The notes beneath the pieces were generated by a model. That model worked only from the letters and a program-made list of their open reading frames with translations. It ran no database searches and was not told the DNA's origin. A DNA stretch of 5,498 nucleotides from Actinomycetes bacterium. Its GTDB lineage: Bacteria > Actinomycetota > Acidimicrobiia > Acidimicrobiales > Palsa-688. The position numbers and the translations under genes are program-made. The stretch covers positions 1 through 5,498 of the forward strand of contig JAKBBA010000193.1 in the NCBI GenBank assembly GCA_021808665.1, read 5' to 3'. This document shows, piece by piece, positions 1 through 5,355 of this stretch (position 1 is the first letter of the stretch; the number at the start of each line of letters is the position of its first letter).

Positions 1-1
1 C

Positions 2-700
2 GCGCAACTCGCGACCGCCCGAGCGGTCACCGCCGCCGGCTACCCGCCGCCGCCCGACGGCGACACGAGCTTGGACCGCCTCGCCGACTACCACCGGGTG
101 GAGGTAGGCGAGCTCAAACGAGACGTAGATCGCCAGCTCCAAGACCAGGTGCACCGCGACTATGCGATGGTCGCCGAGTTCCGGACGGCGATGCTGCGGC
201 TCTGCCAAGCCCAGCTGCGCAGCGGCCAGGTCGCCGACGCAGAGCACGCTGCCGTGCTCGAATGGCTTCGCGGCGATCTGCGTCAGATGGCGGCTCTGCG
301 CTCGGCGCTGATATTCCGCCGCATCGGCCGCCACAATGCGCGGGCGTTGTTGTTCTCCCTTGCGCACTGGCTAGCGATCAACGATCGGGCCGGCCTGGCT
401 CTGCTTGTCGACATCCGCCGCTTTGGCTTCGCCCGCCGTCCGAGCCCCGAGGAACGCCAAGGCCACTATTACACTAGAACAGCGCTTCTCGACGCCTACG
501 AGGTTCTGCGACAGCTCGTCGACAACACCGACGAGATGGCCCACTGTGTGGTGGCAGTGGTCGCCTCTCCCGCATTTCTGTCGGACCCAGCCCGAGGACT
601 CGACGCCTACCAAGCCCTCAAGTTACGGGTATTCGACGAGGTGCGCGACGCTCACCGGGACAACCCGCTGTCGTGTCTTATCCGATTGGAGGCAGCGTGA
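2..700 (+). CDS. BrxC/BrxD-like (DUF2791-type) P-loop ATPase, C-terminal part (5'-truncated)
   Basis: The frame is open to the left edge of the window, so the first usable start inside it (TTG at 71) is probably not the real one; 232 C-terminal residues are visible. In partial numbering, a helical region (about 30-120) precedes a hydrophobic strand ending in Asp, LALLVDI (132-138), that looks like a degenerate Walker B. It is followed by HYYTRTALLDAYEVLRQLVDN (about 155-174) and CVVAVVASPAFLSDP (about 182-196), which resemble the conserved helix and sensor strand of BrxC/BrxD-family ATPases. Walker A would lie upstream of the window. The stop overlaps the start of the next ATPase gene by 4 bp (GTGA), so both are almost certainly co-translated. 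A DNA- or protein-remodelling ATPase in a phage-defence operon is inferred from context and motif resemblance only. It does not resemble the end of a PglZ phosphatase. The family call is moderate; that it is a real 5'-truncated gene is near certain. Confidence 0.62.
   Translation, partial: AQLATARAVTAAGYPPPPDGDTSLDRLADYHRVEVGELKRDVDRQLQDQVHRDYAMVAEFRTAMLRLCQAQLRSGQVADAEHAAVLEWLRGDLRQMAALRSALIFRRIGRHNARALLFSLAHWLAINDRAGLALLVDIRRFGFARRPSPEERQGHYYTRTALLDAYEVLRQLVDNTDEMAHCVVAVVASPAFLSDPARGLDAYQALKLRVFDEVRDAHRDNPLSCLIRLEAA
688..692 (+). promoter_or_regulatory. Ribosome binding site GGAGG deciding the brxD-like start
   Basis: GGAGG lies 4 nt before GTG at 697-699, inside the last codons of the upstream gene. 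It supports 697 rather than the more upstream in-frame GTG at 673, which would force a 28-bp overlap and has no Shine-Dalgarno sequence. The start GTG overlaps the upstream TGA (698-700), the classical arrangement for translational coupling. Confidence 0.75.
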
Positions 701-1986
701 GCACCGACGTGACCGCGCCGGGCACACAGGCGACCGCCGTCTCCGTCGCTCGGCGCCGAGCACTCGAAGCGCTGCGGGCCGGCGTGCCCAACCGCGACGC
801 TGTAGCGGTGCTCGGTTCGATGCAGCAAGGCGTCGAGGACCGTTTCGCCGGGCTGCTCGAGGCATCGAGAGCATTGCCCCGCGGCAGCGCGGTCGGCGGG
901 ATGCTGATCGGTGGTGGATTCGGATCGGGCAAGAGCCACGTGCTGGAGCACTTGGCACATGTTGCGCTCTCAGAAGGTTTCGTGGTCTCCAAGGTGGTCG
1001 TGTCCAAAGAGACCCCGTTGCACGACCCTGTCAAGATGTACCGTGCCGCTATCGAGGCGGCCAAGGTGCCAGGCCGGCCGGGTTCGGCGATCGACGAGAT
1101 CGCCGGCGGGCTCGACGTGGACTCCGCTCGATACGCGGACATGTACCGCTGGGCGCACCAGGAGGGCTCTCCGGTCGACAGTCGCTTTGCTGCCACGCTG
1201 TTCCTTTACGAGTACGCCCGCGGCGACGAGGAGTTCGCGGAGAGAATCGTCCGCTTCTGGGCCGGTGACCCGCTGGCAGTTACCGACCTGCGTAGGCGGG
1301 TCAGAGAGGTAGGTGCAGCCGCTACCTACAGACTCGGCTCGGTCAAGGAACGAGACCTCGCCCGCCAGCGTTTCCGCTTCGCCTCACGCCTCGCGCAGGG
1401 CGCTGGATACCAAGGGTGGGTGATCCTCGTCGACGAGGCGGAGCTGATCGGCAGGTACTCTGCGCTGCAGCGGGGCCGCTCCTACGCCGAGCTGGCCCGA
1501 TGGGTGCGAGGCGACCGGGACGATCCCGACGCGCCGATCGCAGCGGTGATCACCACTGTCGACGACTTCGAGACCCAGGTGCTGGTAGGCAAGAACGACA
1601 TCGAGCTGATACCGAAGCGCTTGCGGGCGCGCGGAAGCGACGAGGACGAGCTGCTCGCAAGCCTGGCCGAAGCCGGGATGCGAATCCTCGAGCGCGAGCA
1701 AATCCAGCTTCAGCCGCCCGGACGCGACGAGCTGGACCGCGCCTATGCGCAGATCAAAGCCATCCACGGCGAGGCCTACAACTGGAACCCGCCTGACGTC
1801 GCGGGTCTGGAGCGCCTCCCGTCGAACCGGATGCGCCAGTACGTGCGGGCCTGGATCGGCGAGTGGGACCTGCGCCGCCTCGACCCTGGATACGAACCAC
1901 GGATCACCGCCGAGGGCCTTGGCGTCGACCTGAGCTACGACGACGACATCGCCTCCGACGCACCCGGCATTGTCGAGGAACCCTGA
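697..1986 (+). CDS. brxD: BREX-type ATP-binding protein (BrxD-like, DUF2791 P-loop ATPase)
   Basis: 429 residues, close to the usual length of BrxD-type proteins. The N-terminal signature ARRRALEALRAGVPNRDAV (18-36) is typical of this group. Walker A is GGGFGSGKS (72-80); Walker B is WVILVDEAEL with Asp246-Glu247 (241-250); ITTVDDFE (285-292) fits the sensor-strand position. The segment SNRMRQYVRAWIGEWD (376-391) matches the conserved C-terminal helix of the family. The tail after about 400 is acidic. Family knowledge: BrxD accompanies the helicase BrxHI in type 2 BREX (Pgl) loci, and relatives occur in other defence and TerB-linked operons; the mechanism is not established, but an ATP-driven DNA-associated role is assumed. 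Start GTG 697 is chosen for its GGAGG and 4-bp overlap with the previous ATPase gene; the 3' end overlaps the helicase gene by 17 bp. The ATPase family is confident; the symbol brxD is by resemblance and does not imply a canonical BREX locus. Confidence 0.82.
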   Translation: MSTDVTAPGTQATAVSVARRRALEALRAGVPNRDAVAVLGSMQQGVEDRFAGLLEASRALPRGSAVGGMLIGGGFGSGKSHVLEHLAHVALSEGFVVSKVVVSKETPLHDPVKMYRAAIEAAKVPGRPGSAIDEIAGGLDVDSARYADMYRWAHQEGSPVDSRFAATLFLYEYARGDEEFAERIVRFWAGDPLAVTDLRRRVREVGAAATYRLGSVKERDLARQRFRFASRLAQGAGYQGWVILVDEAELIGRYSALQRGRSYAELARWVRGDRDDPDAPIAAVITTVDDFETQVLVGKNDIELIPKRLRARGSDEDELLASLAEAGMRILEREQIQLQPPGRDELDRAYAQIKAIHGEAYNWNPPDVAGLERLPSNRMRQYVRAWIGEWDLRRLDPGYEPRITAEGLGVDLSYDDDIASDAPGIVEEP

Positions 1987-3577
1987 GCTGCTCGCCGACT
2001 CCATAGCGGACCTGATCGAAGCGTCCGGCGGGCTGAGCACGACAGAACTGTCGAGGATGCTCGACGTCGACGAGCACACAGTGCAAAGGGCACTCTTCGC
2101 CGCCCACGGCCGTTTCCGTTCCGACCGGGATACCCCGCCCCGATGGTGGCTTGCCGGGGAACGCCCGGTGATGCGAGACGCCCCTGTCCGTGCTCGCCCA
2201 CCCGGGCCTAAACGGCCGGACCTCTACATCTGGCAGGCGGACGCGCTCCGGGCGTGGGAGGAAGCAGGCGGGCGCGGTGTGATCGAGGCGGTCACCGGCG
2301 CCGGCAAGACAATGGTGGGGATTGCAGCCACCCTGGCAGAAATCGACCGGCGGGGCCAGGTGCTCGTCGTGGTGCCCACCGTCGAGCTGCAAGACCAGTG
2401 GGTGCAGCAGCTGCGCAAGTTCCTTCCCGGCTCGCGTCCGATCGGTCGTCTCGGCGCGGGAGGCCGGGACCGGCTGTCGGGCCACGACGTCGTCGTGGCG
2501 GTCGTCAACACCGCCCGCAGCTACGATTCGATGCCTATCCGCCGCGGCGGGCTGCTCGTCGCCGACGAATGCCACCGCTACGGCAGCGACGTCAACCGCT
2601 TGGCCCTGGACGGTCGCTTCTCGCGACGCCTCGGGTTGAGTGCAACTTACGCGCGCTCCGACAGCGGCAACTCGCAGTGGCTCGACCCGTACTTCGGCGG
2701 TACCTGCTTCCGGTTGGGCTACGCCCGCGCCGTCGCCGAGGGGGTTACAGCCCACTTCGAAGTAGCGCTGATCGGGGTAGAGTTCTCTGCGCTCGAGCAG
2801 TGCACCTACAACGAGCTGACGGACACGATCAGGGTCCTGTGGGTTCGCCTGGTGGAGCATTTCGGCGTCACACCCGAACCCTTCGAACTGTTCATGCAGG
2901 AAGTCGCCGAGATGGCCGACGGTGGTGGTGAAGGCAGCGCCACCGCGCGGAGATACCGGCAGGCGATGCTGGCCCGGCGGCGTTTGCTGGCCGACACTCC
3001 CGCCAAGGACGAGGCGCTCATCGTCTTGGCGCCCGCAGTTCGGGCTGCGGACAGGGCAATCGTCTTCACCCAAAGTATCGACACCGCGGAGCGCACAGCT
3101 ACGGTGCTCGCCGAATGCGGTCTGCGCGCTGGCGTGATCCATTCAAGGCTCCCCGGCGACCAGCGAGCCACCGTGCTCGCCAGATTCGCGTCGGGTCGCC
3201 TCGAGGTTGTGGTAGCTCCACGGCTGCTAGACGAAGGCATCGACGTGCCTGCTGCAGACCTTGCTGTCATAGTCGCTGCCAGTCGCTCCCGGCGCCAGAT
3301 GATCCAGCGCATGGGCCGGGTGCTTCGCCGCAAGCCCGACGGGCGGGCTGCACGTTTCGCTGTGCTGTTCGTCGAGGGCACCGTCGAAGATCCCAACTCC
3401 GGCGCCCACGAAGCGTTTCTCGGAGAGGTCACCGAGGTGGCAGATAGAGTGACATATTTTTCTCCTATCGACCTGCGACGCACGCCAGACATCGTCCGAA
3501 CGTCGTTACAACACCGAAGAAACGCAGCCTGCACCCCGGCTTCGCCAGCTACGACGGGCCACTCCGGGTGGTCGTGA
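1970..3577 (+). CDS. Superfamily II DEAD/DEAH-type helicase with N-terminal winged-helix domain (BrxHI-like)
   Basis: 535 residues from a TTG start, the first possible start after an in-frame stop at 1931-1933; no convincing Shine-Dalgarno, so translation probably depends on coupling through the 17-bp overlap with the ATPase gene. Residues about 7-63 look like a winged helix-turn-helix (GGLSTTELSRMLDVDEHTVQ, 20-39), a likely DNA-binding module. Helicase core: Q-like IWQADALRAW (87-96); motif I AVTGAGKT (107-114); Ia VVVPTVELQDQW (133-144); II DECH (199-202); III LSAT (223-226); IV AIVFTQS (363-369); V DEGIDVP (421-427); VI QMIQRMGRVLRR (443-454). The pattern resembles XPB/RAD25-like dsDNA translocases. 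After motif VI comes a conserved-looking FVEGTVEDPNSGAHEAFL (467-484). The last 30 or so residues (rich in Thr, Pro, Ala, Arg) look unlike a family C-terminus and may be an eroded or replaced end. With the ATPases it would act on DNA in a BREX-related defence complex (inference). Confidence 0.87.
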   Translation: MSRNPELLADSIADLIEASGGLSTTELSRMLDVDEHTVQRALFAAHGRFRSDRDTPPRWWLAGERPVMRDAPVRARPPGPKRPDLYIWQADALRAWEEAGGRGVIEAVTGAGKTMVGIAATLAEIDRRGQVLVVVPTVELQDQWVQQLRKFLPGSRPIGRLGAGGRDRLSGHDVVVAVVNTARSYDSMPIRRGGLLVADECHRYGSDVNRLALDGRFSRRLGLSATYARSDSGNSQWLDPYFGGTCFRLGYARAVAEGVTAHFEVALIGVEFSALEQCTYNELTDTIRVLWVRLVEHFGVTPEPFELFMQEVAEMADGGGEGSATARRYRQAMLARRRLLADTPAKDEALIVLAPAVRAADRAIVFTQSIDTAERTATVLAECGLRAGVIHSRLPGDQRATVLARFASGRLEVVVAPRLLDEGIDVPAADLAVIVAASRSRRQMIQRMGRVLRRKPDGRAARFAVLFVEGTVEDPNSGAHEAFLGEVTEVADRVTYFSPIDLRRTPDIVRTSLQHRRNAACTPASPATTGHSGWS

Positions 3578-3683
3578 CCGGCCTGCTCGCCTCCTGCAAG
3601 CTAGGTTCGCAACGTTGCGGCAATACGACCCCACCTCGCCGGGAGCTGTTCGCAACCCTCCCCGTCCCTTGCCGACGCCAAGG
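3578..3683. other. Non-coding junction between defence operon and TA cluster, with 12-bp palindrome
   Basis: No frame here looks coding on either strand. It contains a perfect palindrome CGCAACGTTGCG (3608-3619). The 9-mer GTTCGCAAC that spans its left half (3605-3613) recurs directly at 3648-3656. There is no T-run, so it does not look like an intrinsic terminator. It could be a regulator site or chance; no function can be assigned. Transcription from the helicase operon would run into this stretch and, if not terminated by other means, antisense through the vapC remnant. Confidence 0.4.
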
Positions 3684-3866
3684 TCAGCTGTGACGCAGTC
3701 GCACCCCGGGAACCCTCCGGAAATCGCGAATGTTCTTGGTGTGAAGCGACAGCGAGTGCACCACGGCGGTGGCGGCAATGAGAGCGTCGGGCATCCGGAG
3801 GGTCGGGACCTCGCGTCGCAACCGGACGTCGGCCTCCTTAGATCCAGGCGACCCGGTCAGGAAGGA
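3684..3866 (-). pseudogene. vapC toxin remnant: C-terminal PIN-domain fragment, 5' part lost
   Basis: Reading the minus strand, an open frame runs from just after an in-frame TAA (3867-3869) to the TGA at 3684-3686, about 60 codons without a start codon at a sensible place. Its second half is unmistakably a VapC C-terminus: LRREVPTLRMPDALIAATAV, then HTKNIRDFRRVPGV. The Asp in MPDALIAATA is the third acidic residue of PIN nucleases, and the TKNIRDF segment is where the fourth active-site position falls. Homology seems to begin near 3839; the residues upstream (SFLTGSPGS) do not look like PIN. The N-terminal half with the first catalytic Asp and any antitoxin gene are absent, the space being occupied by the promoter and first codons of the next TA module. 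It cannot make an active toxin. It belongs to a different VapC subgroup from both intact toxins nearby, judged by these motifs. Confidence 0.78.
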
Positions 3867-3872
3867 TTACCG

Positions 3873-3900
3873 TGGTAGCATAATGGCATGCGGTCTACCA
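3873..3900 (+). promoter_or_regulatory. Leaderless promoter and candidate operator of VapBC module 1
   Basis: TAGCAT (3876-3881) fits the actinobacterial -10 pattern TAnnnT; a transcript starting about 7 nt after it begins at or next to the ATG (3888-3890), and no Shine-Dalgarno lies at useful distance (GGAAGG at 3861-3866 is about 21 nt away), so the mRNA is probably leaderless. No good -35 is visible. An inverted repeat TGGTAG (3873-3878) / CTACCA (3895-3900), with an inner GCAT (3878-3881) / ATGC (3888-3891), spans the -10 and start codon, where a VapB-type autorepressor would be expected to bind. The promoter is inferred from pattern only. Confidence 0.5.
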
Positions 3901-4121
3901 TCGATAAGGCAGGTCGACTGGTCATTCCCAAGCCACTTCGTGACCGGGTCGGTCTGCAACCGGGCGAAGTCGAGATCGAGGTCGATGGCGCTGCGCTTCG
4001 CGTCGAGCCGGTAGCAGGAGGCCCTCTCGAGCGACGAGACGGGTGGCTGGTAATTCCTAGCTCCGGCGGGGTGCTTACCTCCGACGAGATCAGCTGCCTT
4101 CGCTATGGCGACCAGAGGTAA
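3888..4121 (+). CDS. vapB: AbrB/SpoVT-type antitoxin (VapB)
   Basis: 77 residues, typical for this antitoxin class. Residues 5-41 form a swapped-hairpin AbrB domain with the hallmark IDKAGRLVIPKPLRDRVGL, then PGEVEIEVDGAALRVEP. The C-terminal part (DGWLVIP, 51-57, and the stretch after it) is the usual toxin-binding tail. Family knowledge: the antitoxin dimerises, binds DNA at its own promoter, and wraps its tail over the PIN toxin to block the active site. It precedes vapC with a 17-bp overlap (4105-4121), the standard antitoxin-first order. Start ATG 3888 is chosen because the AbrB domain begins within the first residues and a -10-like TAGCAT lies 6 nt upstream, suggesting leaderless translation. 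Self-repression through the inverted repeat over the start is inferred. Confidence 0.88.
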   Translation: MRSTIDKAGRLVIPKPLRDRVGLQPGEVEIEVDGAALRVEPVAGGPLERRDGWLVIPSSGGVLTSDEISCLRYGDQR

Positions 4122-4536
4122 GATTCTCGACGCTCTCGTCGACACGAGCGTGGCAGTCGCTCTACTCGTGGAGGATCACGAACACCGCCATGCCGCGCTG
4201 GCGGCGGTGGGCGCAAGGAGGGTCGGGCTCTCAGGTCACGCTCTATTCGAGACCTACTCTGTACTCACCCGTCTTCCATCTCCCAACCGGCGTTCACCCG
4301 CAACAGTCGCCCTTCTTATTCAGGAAAACTTCGCCGTCAGCCGTCAGCTGTCCACTGAAGCGGCAGGCGCCCTATTGGGCAAGTTGGCTCCTGCGGACAT
4401 CAGCGGCGGCTCGGTGTACGACGCACTGGTAGCGGCCACCGCACTTGAGAGTGGGCTGCCCCTTCTGACCTGTGACAGACGTGCCCTGCCCGTCTACCGG
4501 GCGCTGGAGGTTCCCTACGAATACATCCTGCGATGA
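4105..4536 (+). CDS. vapC: VapC-type PIN-domain ribonuclease toxin
   Basis: 143 residues, slightly longer than the common 125-140. PIN fold with a complete acidic set: Asp13 in LVDTSVAVAL, Glu49 in HALFETYSVLTRL, Asp106 in SVYDALVAATA, and Asp124 in LLTCDRRALPVY. Members of the family are Mg2+-dependent endoribonucleases that cut tRNA or rRNA and stop growth when freed from antitoxin; the target of this one cannot be read from sequence. ATG 4105 gives a 9-residue lead before the first PIN strand and overlaps the AbrB antitoxin gene by 17 bp; there is no strong Shine-Dalgarno, so coupling to the antitoxin is likely, which would keep toxin output low. No sign of decay: all key residues are in place. 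The stop (4534-4536) overlaps an ATG of a doubtful small frame. Confidence 0.9.
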   Translation: MATRGKILDALVDTSVAVALLVEDHEHRHAALAAVGARRVGLSGHALFETYSVLTRLPSPNRRSPATVALLIQENFAVSRQLSTEAAGALLGKLAPADISGGSVYDALVAATALESGLPLLTCDRRALPVYRALEVPYEYILR

Positions 4537-4709
4537 TCAAGATCAGTTTCAAAGCCGCAACGCGCGGGCTGTCGGCTTCGACGGTCCTCCAGATCGGGTC
4601 CTTGCGACCGAAGCGAGGGGGGCTCAAGAAGCGCTACCGGGGCATCGTATTATGGACGCACGCCGGCAACGTCGGAGCGGTGGACTACCAAATACTCACC
4701 CTAGGCTGA
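4533..4709 (+). CDS. Doubtful 58-residue open frame coupled to vapC
   Basis: ATG 4533 overlaps the vapC stop as ATGA and opens a 58-codon frame that fills the space between the two convergent toxin genes, ending 14 bp inside the 3' end of the minus-strand vapC. The product would be basic in the middle ([16 protein letters not shown]) with a following [13 protein letters not shown] stretch. I do not recognise it as any family and see no Shine-Dalgarno of its own. For: the exact stop/start overlap and an uninterrupted frame. Against: short length, overlap with another gene, no motif. It could equally be chance in GC-rich DNA. Confidence 0.25.
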   Translation: MIKISFKAATRGLSASTVLQIGSLRPKRGGLKKRYRGIVLWTHAGNVGAVDYQILTLG

Positions 4710-5103
4710 GACGCTCCGTCAGTTGCCCTGTAACGTCGGCAATCACGTCGAAGTCCTTGTCCACGTGCAAGACCGTGAGCCCGGCAAGCTCCGCCGTGGC
4801 GGCGACAACGAGGTCCGGGACGGACGGTCCACGATGGTGCCCGATATCGCCTAGCAGCGCCTGCACCTCAACAGCTCGGCTCTCGCTCGCCGGTGTCAGA
4901 TACTCGACAGGCATCGCAGCTAGCGGCGCTCTCCGCATTGCAGTACGCAAATCGGACCCCGACTTCGCCGAGAAGCCAACCTCCAAGAGGGTGAGGGTCG
5001 TGATACGGACCAGCCCACGGTCAATACGCTCAGCCCACACATCGGCCTCCGGGGTCACACCGAGGCGAGCTAGAGCAGAGGTGTCGATGAGCCATTCGGT
5101 CAC
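4696..5103 (-). CDS. vapC: VapC-type PIN-domain ribonuclease toxin (second module)
   Basis: 135 residues, standard VapC length. Acidic PIN positions: Asp7 in [11 protein letters not shown], Glu41 in [11 protein letters not shown], Asp97 in [12 protein letters not shown], and Asp115/Asp117 in [17 protein letters not shown]. The [11 protein letters not shown] and LHxDxDFDxIA motifs are those of a VapC subgroup well represented in mycobacteria and other actinobacteria, clearly different from the plus-strand VapC. Expected activity is Mg2+-dependent RNA cleavage with growth arrest; the target is not predictable here. GTG start at 5103 overlaps the antitoxin TGA by 4 bp (GTGA), giving translational coupling; an AAGGG about 9 nt upstream may serve as ribosome site. 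Apparently intact. It converges on the first vapC, with about 160 bp between the stops. Confidence 0.92.
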   Translation of the reverse strand: MTEWLIDTSALARLGVTPEADVWAERIDRGLVRITTLTLLEVGFSAKSGSDLRTAMRRAPLAAMPVEYLTPASESRAVEVQALLGDIGHHRGPSVPDLVVAATAELAGLTVLHVDKDFDVIADVTGQLTERLSLG

Positions 5104-5327
5104 TCCCAGGCGCCCTTCATTACCTCAGCATCACCAAGGTCAGCGAACACTTCGGCGAACGCCTTGAGGTGCTCGGCGGTCACCCGTTGCGGGCTCGCTA
5201 CGGCCTCTTGAGCCAGTCTCCGCCGCAAATACTCGCTTCGCGACAGGCCGAGCCTCGCTGCGCGTGCGTCGAGCGCGGCAACTACATCTTCGGGAACATC
5301 ACGGACTAGGACGTCGGTCACGGTCAC
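5100..5327 (-). CDS. vapB: Ribbon-helix-helix antitoxin (VapB)
   Basis: 75 residues from GTG 5327, or 73 from GTG 5321. Residues 3-42 form a ribbon-helix-helix DNA-binding domain: strand TDVLVRDVP, helix [15 protein letters not shown], turn, helix [14 protein letters not shown]. The remainder ([20 protein letters not shown], then a Trp near the C-terminus) is the toxin-neutralising tail seen in actinobacterial VapB proteins of this type. Start choice is open: GGAGG (5331-5335 on the plus-strand scale) is only 3 nt from the 5327 GTG but 9 nt from the 5321 GTG, so 5321 has the better spacing; the two differ by only two residues before the DNA-binding strand. It is first in its operon and overlaps vapC by 4 bp. 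Self-regulation through the palindrome just upstream is likely (family knowledge plus position). Confidence 0.92.
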   Translation of the reverse strand: MTVTDVLVRDVPEDVVAALDARAARLGLSRSEYLRRRLAQEAVASPQRVTAEHLKAFAEVFADLGDAEVMKGAWE

Positions 5328-5330
5328 CTA

Positions 5331-5355
5331 CCTCCGGTTGATATCGCACGATAGC
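5331..5355 (-). promoter_or_regulatory. Promoter, palindromic operator candidate and RBS of VapBC module 2
   Basis: On the minus strand, TGC followed by TATCGT (plus-strand 5348-5353) is an extended -10; transcription would begin near 5341, leaving a short leader with GGAGG (5331-5335). Overlapping the -10 is a perfect inverted repeat TATCG-CA-CGATA (5342-5353), extended by a further G/C pair (5340/5355) across one mismatch. A site of this size covering the -10 and start point is what a ribbon-helix-helix autorepressor would use. No clear -35 is seen, as is common with extended -10 promoters. Confidence 0.6.

Noticed and set aside
71..73. TTG at 71 as the true start of the first gene
   Set aside because: The frame is open to the window edge and the protein appears to lack an N-terminal P-loop region; the gene most likely starts outside the window.
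673..699. Earlier GTG start at 673 for the BrxD-like ATPase
   Set aside because: It lacks a ribosome site and would overlap the upstream gene by 28 bp; GTG 697 has GGAGG at 688-692 and a 4-bp overlap.
405..1268. Long plus-strand open frame (287 codons) across the first and second genes
   Set aside because: It is rich in Arg, Ser and Thr without any motif and runs out of frame through two genes with clear protein-family signatures; a GC-rich shadow.
1904..3142. Long minus-strand open frame (412 codons) opposite the helicase
   Set aside because: It is fully antisense to the helicase, whose motifs I to VI are all in order; composition is His-, Arg- and Gly-rich with no domain; typical mirror frame in high-GC DNA.
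2..3577. Calling the operon a complete type 2 BREX (Pgl) system
   Set aside because: Only BrxD-like and helicase genes are seen; the visible upstream gene is not PglZ-like, and no methylase, kinase or phosphatase is in the window.
3601..3640. tRNA-like T-loop sequence GGTTCGC, considered as a tRNA or attachment site
   Set aside because: No acceptor, D or anticodon arms can be built around it.
4560..4630. Bidirectional terminator between the convergent vapC genes (GCTTCG / CGAAGC pair)
   Set aside because: Only six paired bases with a loop of nearly 30 nt and no T-run; too weak to call.
4472..5167. Plus-strand frame of 231 codons across the second TA module
   Set aside because: It is antisense to an intact vapBC pair with full catalytic residues; its own product is Ser/Arg/Thr-rich with no motif.
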